DNA of 64,000 nt. Source: Minwuia sp. (lineage in GTDB: Bacteria; Pseudomonadota; Alphaproteobacteria; Minwuiales; Minwuiaceae). The stretch covers positions 62,001-126,000 of the forward strand of contig JARGPL010000003.1 of assembly GCA_029210175.1 (NCBI GenBank), in the 5' to 3' direction. The translations under genes and the position numbers were made by a program. Shown in pieces: positions 20,816 through 29,674 of this stretch. The notes below the pieces were generated by a model, which made no database searches, was not told the origin of the DNA, and saw only the letters and a program-made list of their open reading frames with translations. Within the stretch, counting starts at the first letter, position 1, and every line of letters begins with the position of its first letter.

Positions 20816-21984
20816 TTGATCAAATATTTGACGGATGTTGGCGTGGTGGGCACCAGATTGGGTTTCAGCGTCCGTGGGCGGGAAAAGCTCATCGAAGCCG
20901 CGGCAATGCTGCGGGAGGCGGAGAAACCGGTGCGGATGTTGCGTAGCGTCGCCTGGCCCGAAGACGCCTATGCGGTCTTCATGAAGGCCAAGGCCCGCGC
21001 GCTGCCGGTGATCGAGTACACACCGTCCGATCCCGGACCGACGCACGAACATACCCGGGCCGCGCGGAAGCTGATCGACGGCTCCTCACCGGTCCACCAA
21101 TGGTTGTCCAGGACCGCCGATGTCGTCGATGTGGGCGCGGAAATGGTGGGCACGGTCGGAACCAGGGCGTTTCATGACCATTCATGCACCCTTTACGGCA
21201 GCCCCTCGTCGACCCTGACAGACAACCTGACCCGGCCGATCGATCTCGCCCATTCGCTCGACAAGGTGCGCGCGGGATTCTCGCACGAGGAACTGCACCT
21301 GATTGAAGTGCCGGTGACCTACACGGCCGAAGAACTGGTCGAACAGATGCGGCCGCTGATCCACTCACAATTCGGCGATTCAGCCCCGCGACCGGAAATC
21401 GTCGATCACCTGTCATCGAAGGCCATCGCGGGTGGGCGATATATCCGGTTCCGCAAGGACGCCGCCTTCTCTGACCGTGACAGCATGCAACTGCTGCAGC
21501 ATGAAGCCTATGTGCATATCGGCACGACCCTGAACGGACACCGCAGAAGCAGATGCGGTTGCTCGCGGCGGGTCATCCGGGGACGACGCGGACACAGGAA
21601 GGGCTTGCGGTGTTCGCGGAGATCATCAGCGGCTCGATGGACCCCAGCCGGATGCGGCGTCTTGCGGATCGCGTGATCGCCATCCAGATGACGATGGATG
21701 GCGCCGATTTCATCGAGATCTATGGCTTCTTCATGGGCCGGTCTGGCGACACGCGCCAGTCCTTCGGGAATGCGCGCCGGGTCGTTCGTGGCGGACTGGC
21801 ATCCGGCGGCGCACCCTTCACCAAGGACATCGTCAATCTGGAAGGATTGTTGCGGGTGCATAATTTCCTGCGAGTGGCAGTACAGCTCGATCGCCTGGAT
21901 TGCTTGCGGCTGCTGTTCTGCGGAAAGCTGGATATCGAGGATGTGTTGCGTCACGCTCCAGTCGTCTCGGTGCCGGTGAGTTGA
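20816..21984 (+). pseudogene. DUF1704 / QEGLA-motif protein, frameshifted
   Basis: The first frame carries the N-terminal two thirds of a DUF1704 protein, including KPVRMLRSVAWP and the HExxxH motif HEAYVH at 21500-21517, and then loses homology after GTTLNG. The homology resumes in another frame at about 21541 with QKQMRLLAAGHPG and the family's name-giving TRTQEGLAVF, continuing through LLRVHNFLRVAV to 21984. A one-base deletion near 21538 explains the switch. After the TGA at 21982 the same frame goes on for ten sense codons, YMPPPFPAPS, to a second TGA at 22015, suggesting an extra nonsense change. The family includes the tyrosine carboxypeptidase MATCAP, so a metallopeptidase origin is likely. 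The start (TTG 20816) is uncertain. Confidence 0.75.
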
Positions 21985-22137
21985 TACATGCCACCGCCAT
22001 TTCCCGCGCCGTCCTGAACACCGCATCCAGGTGATCAGCACAGCCCGATCACAGCGTGTCATCTGCCCACCATTGCGCCAACGCCCGTTCCTGCGGCAGA
22101 ACTTGCGCCATCGGTTCACTGATGCGGGGAATGCCTG

Positions 22138-22592
22138 ATGACGACTTCACCTGAATTCGGGAATGGCAATATTCCCTGGCGGCCCTTCGCGGGGTTGGAC
22201 GGGCTCCATTTTCACCTGTTGTCGGTCGATGATGCGACCAGCGTGGTGGCATGCTGATGAAGTTCGACCCGCATGCCGAATGCGTGCCGCACCGGCATGT
22301 CGGCCCCACCAGGACGCTGGTGATCGAGGGGGAGCACCGGTTGTTCGAGCCCGTGGCAGATCATGGCGACCCGCACACGGCCCGCATCTCCGGCGGTTTC
22401 GGGCGCAACAATGGCGACGAGACGCATATAGAGGGCGGCGGCGAACATGGCGCTACCATCCTGCTGCAGATGACCGCCGTCGACGGCGTGGTCTACGAGA
22501 TCCTGGATCAGGACGGCAGGATCGACCGGGTCATCACCCTCGACGACTTCCGCCGGGGCCTGGCAAAGCAGCAGGCGCGCGCAGCATCCTGA
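22138..22592 (+). pseudogene. cupin-domain protein, frameshifted
   Basis: ATG 22138 with GGGGA eight bases upstream opens a frame reading IPWRPFAGLDGLHFHLLSVD that stops at a double TGA at 22255-22260. The neighbouring frame continues without a break as LMKFDPHAECVPHRH (cupin motif 1 with His ligands) and THIEGGGEHGATILL to 22592. One missing base near 22253 (for example a C in a TGCCTG run) restores a single protein of about 151 residues. An in-frame ATG at 22251 could still give a 113-residue cupin core, so partial function is possible. It follows the broken DUF1704 gene by 120 bases. Confidence 0.65.
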
Positions 22593-22627
22593 CAAGACCG
22601 GCCCGGCGACCAGGTCCCGGGCAGGAC

Positions 22628-22692
22628 AATCAGGACTGTTTCGGTCTTGATTTCATGGTAGCTTCGGCTAGATAGAGGACCAACAAGGTCCT
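22628..22692 (+). promoter_or_regulatory. putative promoter and operator of the suf operon
   Basis: TTGATT (22647-22652) and TAGATA (22669-22674) are 16 bases apart and resemble -35 and -10 boxes. An imperfect inverted repeat AATCAGGAC/GTCTTGATT (22628-22636 and 22644-22652) overlaps the -35 box. A perfect repeat AGGACC-AACAA-GGTCCT (22676-22692) sits just after the -10 box. Both are suitably placed for control by the Rrf2 regulator encoded next. Confidence 0.45.
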
Positions 22693-22719
22693 GTTTCAAT
22701 CCTGAGGCAATCCAGACTG

Positions 22720-23223
22720 ATGATGCGGCTGAGCAAACTGACAGACTATGCGGTCGTCATGATGGTCCATATGGGCCAGGTGCGCGACGCGGCGCGTGAG
22801 GATGTCATCTTCACCACCGGGCGCCTGTCCGAAGACACCGGCGTGCCCCAACCAACCGTGGCCAAGGTCCTGAAGGGTCTGGTTCGTGCTGGCCTGCTGC
22901 GGTCCGTGCGCGGTGCACAGGGCGGATACGTTGTGGAACGGACGCCGGACGAAATCTCCATCGCCGAGATCATCCAGGCACTCGACGGGCCCATCGCCCT
23001 GACCGCCTGTGTTGATGGGGCGGACGACAGTTGCAACGTGGAGAACCTGTGCGGCATGCGCGGCAACTGGAACCAGGTGAATGATGCAATCCAGACCGCA
23101 CTGGGCCGGGTGACCCTGGCCGACATGGCGCTGACGCCCATGGAATTCCCGATGCCGACTGCGCCGGTGGCAGAGATGCCGGCTGCCCGCATCGAAACGC
23201 TTCGCACTTCAAGGGGGGCCTGA
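22720..23223 (+). CDS. sufR: SUF system Fe-S assembly regulator, Rrf2 family
   Basis: A 167-residue Rrf2-type regulator, related to IscR. The winged-helix segment includes [35 protein letters not shown] and [11 protein letters not shown]. Three cysteines in [18 protein letters not shown] (about residues 92-106) match the Fe-S cluster ligands of the family, so the protein should sense cluster status and tune the operon behind it. ATGs at 22720 and 22723 are adjacent; family proteins usually begin MRLSKLTDY. It is four bases upstream of sufB, consistent with autoregulation of the whole suf operon. Confidence 0.9.
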   Translation: MMRLSKLTDYAVVMMVHMGQVRDAAREDVIFTTGRLSEDTGVPQPTVAKVLKGLVRAGLLRSVRGAQGGYVVERTPDEISIAEIIQALDGPIALTACVDGADDSCNVENLCGMRGNWNQVNDAIQTALGRVTLADMALTPMEFPMPTAPVAEMPAARIETLRTSRGA

Positions 23224-23227
23224 ACAC

Positions 23228-24697
23228 ATGGCTGCAACTGCCGAGACCATCCAGCAGGTCAAGGAACTGGGCGACCGCTACAAGTACGGTTTCTCAACCG
23301 ATATCGAATCCGACATGGCCCCGAAGGGATTGAGCGAAGACATCGTCCGCTTCATCTCCGCCAAGAAGGAAGAGCCGGAATGGCTGCTGGAGTGGCGGCT
23401 GAAAGCCTACCGGCACTGGCTGACCATGCCGGAACCGGAATGGGCCTTCGTCGACTTCCCGCAGATCGACTACCAGGATGCGTACTATTACGCGGCACCC
23501 AAGACCGGCGACAAGCCGAAGAGCCTGGATGAGGTCGATCCCAAGCTGCTGGAAACCTACGCCAAGCTGGGCATCCCCCTCCGCGAGCAGGAAGTGCTGG
23601 CCGGTGTCGAAGGCGCGCCGAAGGTGGCCGTCGATGCGGTGTTCGACAGCGTATCCGTCGGCACCACGTACAAGAAGCAACTGGAAGCCAAGGGCATCAT
23701 CTTCTGCGCCATCTCGGAAGCGGTCCAGACCCATCCGGAACTGGTGCAGAAGTATCTCGGCTCTGTCGTGCCTGCCGCCGACAACAAGCATTCGTGCCTG
23801 AATTCGGCGGTCTTCACGGATGGAAGCTTTGTCTACATTCCGAAGGGCGTGCGTTGCCCGATGGAGCTGTCGACCTATTTCCGCATCAATCAGGAAAACA
23901 CCGGGCAGTTCGAACGCACCCTGATCATCGCCGATGAAGGGTCCTACGTCAGTTATCTGGAAGGCTGCACCGCGCCGATGCGCGACGAGAACCAGCTGCA
24001 TGCCGCCGTGGTCGAACTGATCGCGATGGACGATGCGGAGATCAAGTACTCGACCGTTCAGAACTGGTATCCGGGCGACGAGAACGGCAAGGGCGGCATC
24101 TACAACTTCGTCACCAAGCGCGGGGCCTGCCGTGGCCGCAACTCAAAGATCTCCTGGACGCAGGTGGAGACCGGTTCGTCGATCACCTGGAAGTATCCGA
24201 GCTGCATCCTGCAGGGCGACAATTCGGTGGGCGAGTTCTACTCCGTTGCCATCACCAACAACTGCCAGCAGGCCGATACCGGCACCAAGATGATCCACAT
24301 CGGCAAGAACACCCGGTCAACGATCATCTCCAAGGGTATCTCCGCCGGGCGGGCCAACCAGACCTATCGCGGACTGGTCCGAATTCAGCCCGGGGCCGAG
24401 GGCGCACGCAATTACACCCAGTGTGACTCCCTGCTGATCGGTGATCGCTGTGGCGCACATACCGTGCCCTACATCGAAACCAAGAATTCCGGCGCGCGGG
24501 TGGAACATGAAGCCACCACGTCGAAGATATCCGATGAGCAGCTGTTCTATTGCCGTCAGCGTGGCCTGTCCGATGAAGAAGCGGTGGCGCTGATCGTCAA
24601 CGGCTTCTGTCGGGAAGTCATGCGGGAGCTGCCGATGGAATTCGCGGTGGAAGCAACCAAACTGGTGGGCATCAGCCTGGAAGGCAGTGTCGGCTGA
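23228..24697 (+). CDS. sufB: Fe-S cluster assembly protein SufB
   Basis: A 489-residue scaffold subunit of the SufBC2D complex on which [Fe-S] clusters are built. It has the N-terminal helical part, [40 protein letters not shown], the beta-helix core and the conserved [20 protein letters not shown]-terminal segment. A ribosome site AAGGGGGG precedes ATG 23228. It overlaps no neighbour but directly follows sufR. Length is normal for SufB. Expressed with sufC, sufD and sufS in one operon. Confidence 0.97.
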   Translation: MAATAETIQQVKELGDRYKYGFSTDIESDMAPKGLSEDIVRFISAKKEEPEWLLEWRLKAYRHWLTMPEPEWAFVDFPQIDYQDAYYYAAPKTGDKPKSLDEVDPKLLETYAKLGIPLREQEVLAGVEGAPKVAVDAVFDSVSVGTTYKKQLEAKGIIFCAISEAVQTHPELVQKYLGSVVPAADNKHSCLNSAVFTDGSFVYIPKGVRCPMELSTYFRINQENTGQFERTLIIADEGSYVSYLEGCTAPMRDENQLHAAVVELIAMDDAEIKYSTVQNWYPGDENGKGGIYNFVTKRGACRGRNSKISWTQVETGSSITWKYPSCILQGDNSVGEFYSVAITNNCQQADTGTKMIHIGKNTRSTIISKGISAGRANQTYRGLVRIQPGAEGARNYTQCDSLLIGDRCGAHTVPYIETKNSGARVEHEATTSKISDEQLFYCRQRGLSDEEAVALIVNGFCREVMRELPMEFAVEATKLVGISLEGSVG

Positions 24698-24746
24698 CGC
24701 TGACCACTGCCCGCACAAACGAACACGCAGAGCCGAAGGCGACATC

Positions 24747-25499
24747 ATGCTGAAAATCGAGAACCTGCACGTCAACGTGGATGGCAAGGAAATCATCCGG
24801 GGTCTGGACCTGGAAGTCCCGAAGGGCGAGGTCCATGCCATCATGGGCCCGAACGGCGCGGGCAAGTCCACACTGTCCTATACCCTGGCGGGACGTGACG
24901 GATATGAGGTCACGGACGGCAAGGTGACATTTCAGGGCCGCGACCTGCTGGACCGCAAACCGGAAGAACGTGCCGCAGACGGTCTGTTCCTCGGGTTCCA
25001 GTATCCGGTCGAGATTCCGGGTGTCGCCACCCTGACATTCCTGAAGACCGCGGTGAATGCAGTACGTCGCCAGCGCGGGCTGGAGGAATTCGACGCCATG
25101 CAGTTCATGAAACTGGTGCGTGGCAAGGCGAAGGACCTGAACATCTCCGATGAAATGTTGAAGCGTCCCGTCAACGTCGGCTTCTCCGGTGGCGAGAAAA
25201 AGCGCAACGAGATCCTGCAGATGGTCGTGCTGGATCCTGCATTCTGCCTGCTGGACGAGACTGATTCCGGTCTGGACATCGACGCCATGAAGGTCGTCGC
25301 CGATGGCGTAAATGCGCTGCGCGGGCCGGAACGCGGCATGCTGATCATCACCCATTACCAGCGCCTGCTGGACCATATCGTGCCGGACCGGGTGCACATC
25401 CTGGCAGAGGGTCGGATTATCGAAAGTGGCGACAAGGACCTGGCGCTGGAACTGGAAAAGAAGGGCTATGCGTCCTTCGGCACGGACCGGGCGGCCTGA
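24747..25499 (+). CDS. sufC: Fe-S cluster assembly ATPase SufC
   Basis: A 250-residue ABC-type ATPase that drives SufB-SufD conformational change. Walker A is MGPNGAGKSTLSYTLAGR, the signature is VGFSGGEKKRNEILQM, Walker B is FCLLDETDSGLDIDAM and the switch His is in IITHYQRLL. ATG 24747 (GAAGG upstream) matches the family start MLKIENLHV; the open frame extends upstream to 24687 without support. It lies between sufB and sufD. Confidence 0.96.
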   Translation: MLKIENLHVNVDGKEIIRGLDLEVPKGEVHAIMGPNGAGKSTLSYTLAGRDGYEVTDGKVTFQGRDLLDRKPEERAADGLFLGFQYPVEIPGVATLTFLKTAVNAVRRQRGLEEFDAMQFMKLVRGKAKDLNISDEMLKRPVNVGFSGGEKKRNEILQMVVLDPAFCLLDETDSGLDIDAMKVVADGVNALRGPERGMLIITHYQRLLDHIVPDRVHILAEGRIIESGDKDLALELEKKGYASFGTDRAA

Positions 25500-25507
25500 G
25501 AGCAGAC

Positions 25508-26737
25508 ATGAACACTTCAGCCGATACCCTGTTGCAGACATTCCCCGCCGACGCGGACGCGGAACGTGTCGCCGCGCGCGACCGGTTCCGCCTGCTGGGC
25601 CTGCCGACACCAAAGCAGGAAGCATGGAAATTCACCAACCTGCGCCCGTTGGAACAGTTCATCGCCGCTGCGGGAAAACCAGCCAATGATGCCGCACCGG
25701 ATATTCCAGCACCCCTGATCGACGATTCCAGGCGCATTCTGATCATTGATGGGCGGGTTGATGGCGACATATCCGTCGCGGACCCTGCTGGACTGAGCAT
25801 CGAACAGGGCAGCCATCTGATGCCGGAAATGGGTGGCAAGCGTGCCGTCCGTGATCTGGCCATTGCCATGTCGGAAGACGGGCTGCGGATTACCGTTGCC
25901 GCTGATGCCACTGTCGGACAGGCCCTCGAACTGGTCTTTGTCGGCACGGGCCATCGCGCAGGCGGGCATCATTTCACGCTGGAGCTGTCCCTGGCGGCCA
26001 ATGCCGACCTGACTGTTGTGGAACGCCATTGCGGCACCCAGGCCTATGCCGCGACAATCGCCAGCGCCATCCGGCTCGGCGACGGCGCACGGTTGCGCCA
26101 CGTAAAGGTGCAGGACGAGAGCCAGGAAGCCTTTCATCTGGCCGACAGCGCGGTGGAGATCGGGCGCGACGGCACCTATGAACGCTTCATCCTGTCCGTC
26201 GGTGCCCGCCTGGCCCGCGACGAGGTGCATACCTCGCTGAACGGTCAGGGCAGTTCGGTGCGCCTGCTGGGCGCCTATGCCGGGCGGGGCCAGCAGCACC
26301 TGGACCACACCACCCACATCGACCATGCCGTGCCCAACACGACGAGTCACGAGGTCTACAAGGGTGTGCTGGATGACCGGTCACGCGGCGTGTTCCAGGG
26401 CGGCATCAAGGTCATGAAGGACGCGCAGAAGACCGCCGGACATCAGTTGAACAAGGCATTGCTGCTGTCACCCCGGGCGGAGATCGATTCCAAACCGGCA
26501 CTGGAAATCTATGCCGACGATGTGGTCTGCAGCCATGGCGCGACCGCCGGTGAGATCGACGAGGACGCGCTGTTCTATCTGCGTGCCCGCGGCATCGATG
26601 CGGTTACGGCCAAGAACCTGATGGTGCAGGCGTTCCTGGACGAGATCTTTGACGGTATCGCAGACGAGACCCTGCGGGACCGGTTGAAGGACCGGGTACA
26701 TGCGGCACTGCAGCCGGGGGACAACCAGGATGCCTGA
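25508..26737 (+). CDS. sufD: Fe-S cluster assembly protein SufD
   Basis: A 409-residue partner of SufB in the SufBC2D scaffold. The N-terminus has PTPKQEAWKFTNLRPL, and the conserved beta-helix end carries DHTTHIDHAVPNTTSHEVYKG, shown by HIDHAVPNTTS, then GVFQGGIKVMKDAQKT and ADDVVCSHGATAGEID with the His implicated in cluster assembly. It starts eight bases after sufC and its last codons overlap the start of sufS by eight bases, indicating translational coupling. Confidence 0.95.
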   Translation: MNTSADTLLQTFPADADAERVAARDRFRLLGLPTPKQEAWKFTNLRPLEQFIAAAGKPANDAAPDIPAPLIDDSRRILIIDGRVDGDISVADPAGLSIEQGSHLMPEMGGKRAVRDLAIAMSEDGLRITVAADATVGQALELVFVGTGHRAGGHHFTLELSLAANADLTVVERHCGTQAYAATIASAIRLGDGARLRHVKVQDESQEAFHLADSAVEIGRDGTYERFILSVGARLARDEVHTSLNGQGSSVRLLGAYAGRGQQHLDHTTHIDHAVPNTTSHEVYKGVLDDRSRGVFQGGIKVMKDAQKTAGHQLNKALLLSPRAEIDSKPALEIYADDVVCSHGATAGEIDEDALFYLRARGIDAVTAKNLMVQAFLDEIFDGIADETLRDRLKDRVHAALQPGDNQDA

Positions 26738-27983
26738 TACCGTGCCCGACAGGGCCAACAGTTCGGTGCTGGATGTGGAGGCGGTGCGCCGCGATTTCCC
26801 CATCCTGTCGGAAACCGTCTATGGCAAGCCGCTGGTGTTCATGGATTCCGGTGCCAGCGCGCAGAAGCCGCGCCAGGTCATCGACGCCATGAAGAACTGC
26901 ATGGAACACCAGTATTCCAACGTGCATCGCGGCGCGCATTACATGTCCGCGGCCACGACGGACGCGTTCGAACAGGCCCGCGACCGGGTTGCCCGGTTCC
27001 TGAACGCCGCGACACCTGACGAGATCATCTTCACCCCGAACGTCACGGCGGCGATGAATCTTGTCGCCCACGCCTATGGCCGCGCGTTCCTGAAGGCCGG
27101 TGACGAGGTCGTGGTGTCGGAGATGGAGCACCATGCCAACATCGTGCCCTGGCAGATGCTGGCAGAGGCGACGGGCGTCGTGCTGCGGGTGGCACCGGTG
27201 GAGGACGACGGCAGTTTCCGAATCGACCGCTTTGCCGAACTGCTGAACGACCGCACCAAACTGGTCTCGATCACCCATTGCTCCAACGTGCTCGGCACCA
27301 ATGTGCCTGCGAAGGAAGTCGCCCGCCTGGCGCATGCCGCCGGGGCCAAGGTGATGTTCGATGGCGCACAGGCCGTCGTGCATGGCCCGGTCGACGTGCA
27401 GGATATCGATGCGGATTTCTATGGCTTCACGGCGCACAAGCTCTACGGGCCAAGCGGTCTCGGTGTGCTGTATGGCAAACTGGATATCCTCAACAGCATG
27501 CCGCCATTCCTGGGCGGTGGTGACATGATCGACAAGGTGTCGTTCAGCGGCTCCACCTACAAGGATGCCCCGCACCGTTTCGAGGCGGGAACACCGGCAA
27601 TCGTGGAGGCCATTGGCCTGCATGCCGCCATCGACTATGTCGCTGACCTCGGCTTCGACGCCATTCAGGCGCATGAGGCCAGTCTGCGCGACCACGCCCA
27701 CGAACGGCTTGGCGCGATCGACGGCGTACGGCTGATCGGGACCGCCCCTGGCAAGGCCGCCATCATCTCGTTCCTCGTCGACGGGCTGCACCCGTATGAT
27801 GTGGCGGCGGTGCTGGACCGTCAGGGCGTGGCATGCCGCGTCGGGCACCATTGCGCCGAACCGCTGATGGACCGGCTGGGGGTGATCGGCACCGTCCGGG
27901 CGTCCATGGCGCTCTACAACACCATTGCCGAAGTCGATGCGCTCGCCGCAGCCATCGAGAAGGCAAAGAAGATGCTGGCCTGA
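26730..27983 (+). CDS. sufS: cysteine desulfurase SufS
   Basis: A 417-residue PLP enzyme that takes sulfur from cysteine as an enzyme persulfide. The PLP lysine is in GFTAHKLYGPSGLGVLYG, the PLP-stacking His in VSEMEHHANIVPWQ and the catalytic Cys in RVGHHCAEPLMDRLG. This is the group II (SufS/CsdA) pattern. ATG 26730 overlaps the sufD stop. Sulfur would be passed to the SufE protein encoded immediately downstream. Confidence 0.96.
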   Translation: MPDTVPDRANSSVLDVEAVRRDFPILSETVYGKPLVFMDSGASAQKPRQVIDAMKNCMEHQYSNVHRGAHYMSAATTDAFEQARDRVARFLNAATPDEIIFTPNVTAAMNLVAHAYGRAFLKAGDEVVVSEMEHHANIVPWQMLAEATGVVLRVAPVEDDGSFRIDRFAELLNDRTKLVSITHCSNVLGTNVPAKEVARLAHAAGAKVMFDGAQAVVHGPVDVQDIDADFYGFTAHKLYGPSGLGVLYGKLDILNSMPPFLGGGDMIDKVSFSGSTYKDAPHRFEAGTPAIVEAIGLHAAIDYVADLGFDAIQAHEASLRDHAHERLGAIDGVRLIGTAPGKAAIISFLVDGLHPYDVAAVLDRQGVACRVGHHCAEPLMDRLGVIGTVRASMALYNTIAEVDALAAAIEKAKKMLA

Positions 27984-28010
27984 AACAACGACTGGCCGGA
28001 AGGGAACAGA

Positions 28011-28442
28011 ATGGCACGCGCGGAGTATGAGGATTTTGCAGAAACGCTGGAGGCGCTGGACGATGATATGCGCTTCGAGTTCCTGCTCGACCTCGCCAAG
28101 AAACAGGACGCCGAGGACTTTCCCGATGAGCTTCGGACGGACGCCAACCTGATGCACGGCTGCATGTCGAAAGTCTGGCTGGTGCATGAGGAAAGGGACG
28201 GTCTGCACTATTTCCGTGGCGCGTCCGAGGCTGCAATCGTCAAGGGTCTCGTCCACATGATGGTGCAGTCGTTCAGCGGCCTGACATCGGAAGAGGTCCG
28301 CGCCATCACGCTGGACGAGGTCCGCAGGCTGAACCTGGGTGCGCTGACGTTCCAGCGCCAGGTCGGCATGATGGCGATGCTGAAACAGATCCAGAAACTT
28401 GCCGGGCAGCCGGTGGCGCGCGAAGCCGCGGCAGACGCCTGA
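28011..28442 (+). CDS. sufE: sulfur acceptor protein SufE
   Basis: A 143-residue SufE-family protein. The active Cys is in LMHGCMSKVWLVHE (about residue 50), and the C-terminal LNLGALTFQRQVGMMAML is typical. It accepts the persulfide sulfur from SufS and delivers it to SufB. It begins 27 bases after sufS, with AAGGGAAC upstream, and its stop overlaps the region before sufT. Confidence 0.93.
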   Translation: MARAEYEDFAETLEALDDDMRFEFLLDLAKKQDAEDFPDELRTDANLMHGCMSKVWLVHEERDGLHYFRGASEAAIVKGLVHMMVQSFSGLTSEEVRAITLDEVRRLNLGALTFQRQVGMMAMLKQIQKLAGQPVAREAAADA

Positions 28443-28465
28443 TGGCCGAGAGAGGAACAGATGCG

Positions 28466-28882
28466 ATGACAGCGAGCACTGAATCCGGTGCAGCCAGCAC
28501 CGGCGGCCCCGGCCTGCTTGATTTCATGGATGTCCCGGACGTGGTTGCCTACGCCGGGGAAGCCCGCGATGGCCTGTCCGAAACCCCGGCAGAGCCGCTG
28601 ATTGCAGCCATGAAGACTGTCTATGATCCGGAAATCCCCGTGGACATCTACGAACTCGGCCTTATCTACAGACTTGAATCAAAGCCGAATGGCGATGTCG
28701 AGGTGGACATGACCCTGACAGCGCCAGCCTGCCCGGTTGCCGGCGAACTGCCCCAGTGGGTGGCGGACGCGCTGGCCACGGTGGAAGGCACGGGCCTGGT
28801 GACGGTGCAGCTTGTGTTCGAACCGATGTGGACACAGGAACGCATGTCGGATGAGGCGCGTCTTGCCCTGGACATGTTCTGA
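28466..28882 (+). CDS. sufT: SufT, MIP18/DUF59-family Fe-S maturation factor
   Basis: A 138-residue MIP18-type protein. The core VYDPEIPVDIYELGLIY and TLTAPACPVAGELPQWV contain the conserved D-P-E and the reactive Cys. SufT acts in Fe-S cluster carriage or maturation under high demand. ATG 28466 has AGAGGA about ten bases upstream; ATG 28442, overlapping the sufE stop, is an alternative. Its place in the suf operon supports the name. Confidence 0.88.
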   Translation: MTASTESGAASTGGPGLLDFMDVPDVVAYAGEARDGLSETPAEPLIAAMKTVYDPEIPVDIYELGLIYRLESKPNGDVEVDMTLTAPACPVAGELPQWVADALATVEGTGLVTVQLVFEPMWTQERMSDEARLALDMF

Positions 28883-28923
28883 GCGACGGCCAAGCACGAC
28901 CAACCTGATGACGAGGTGAAACG

Positions 28924-29316
28924 ATGTTTCAGACTGAAGGCGGCAAACCGATCCTGACCGTCACGCCGCGCGCCGCAGAGCAGGTGCAGCGGCTGATGCA
29001 GAAAGCGACGGCCAAGGGTGACACGGCGCTGGGTGTGCGTGTCGGCGTGAAGACCGGCGGCTGTTCGGGCATGACCTACAATGTCGAATACGCCACGGAG
29101 ATGAAGAAATTCGAGGAAGTGGTGGAATCGGAGGGTGCGAAGGTATTCGTCGACCCGATGGCGACCATGTTCCTGCTGGGTGCCGAGATGGATTACGAGG
29201 AAACCCAGTTCCGGTCCGGCTTCACCTTCACCAACCCGAACGAGGCTGAACGCTGTGGCTGCGGCGAGAGCTTCTCGGTCCAGCCGGCCGTGGGCGAGGC
29301 GGCAAAGAAGCCCTGA
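28924..29316 (+). CDS. sufA: A-type Fe-S carrier protein SufA
   Basis: A 130-residue HesB/IscA-family protein with the three cluster-binding cysteines in GGCSGMTYNVEY and ERCGCGESFSV. It carries assembled clusters to target proteins. It is the last gene of the operon, preceded by GACGAGGTGAAACG, and is followed by a small hairpin. The C-terminus is slightly longer than typical. Confidence 0.92.
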   Translation: MFQTEGGKPILTVTPRAAEQVQRLMQKATAKGDTALGVRVGVKTGGCSGMTYNVEYATEMKKFEEVVESEGAKVFVDPMATMFLLGAEMDYEETQFRSGFTFTNPNEAERCGCGESFSVQPAVGEAAKKP

Positions 29317-29333
29317 CCTGGGCACGGAGCTTA

Positions 29334-29354
29334 GCCGGAGATTCGGCCTCCGGC
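29334..29354 (+). terminator. hairpin after the suf operon
   Basis: GCCGGAG (29334-29340) and CTCCGGC (29348-29354) pair perfectly across a seven-base loop, 18 bases past the sufA stop. No T-tract follows, so it is only a probable terminator. Confidence 0.4.
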
Positions 29355-29674
29355 CTCAGCCATACCGACGGATCACCCAGCGTCCCGCATGTGAATCCTG
29401 CTTTCAGCTACTGTTCTCCAAACAGACTGACGAAATGCTTGACGCTTTGTCGTCAACCATGGCATCAGACGGAGCACGCGATCAAAGTCGAGATATCGGT
29501 TGGTAATTCGTTGAGACAGGCTGGAACATCAAGAGAATTAGATCCTATTATCTTGGGGCATTAAGCTCTGCCTGTTGTAATTCTTCAAGTTTCTAACAAT
29601 AGTGCTTAAAATATCCTGCGCACAGCGATATTTCGTGCGTGCGATCGGCAACATGTCTAAATTGGACAAGTTTA
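29355..29674. other. non-coding transition into AT-rich DNA
   Basis: About 320 bases with no gene that I can support. The composition changes from GC-rich at 29,400 to clearly AT-rich by 29,520, marking the left edge of the acyltransferase cassette. No tRNA, direct repeat or integrase fragment was recognised at the edge. Confidence 0.55.
29584..29612 (+). promoter_or_regulatory. putative promoter of the MBOAT cassette
   Basis: TTCAAG (29584-29589) and TAAAAT (29607-29612) are exactly 17 bases apart and lie about 63 bases before the MBOAT start. This fits a sigma-70 promoter but AT-rich sequence makes chance matches common. Confidence 0.35.

Noticed and set aside
22049-22309. 86-codon minus-strand frame whose C-terminal end looks protein-like
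   Set aside because: It overlaps the start of the cupin gene and most of it is an antisense shadow; no ribosome site was seen.
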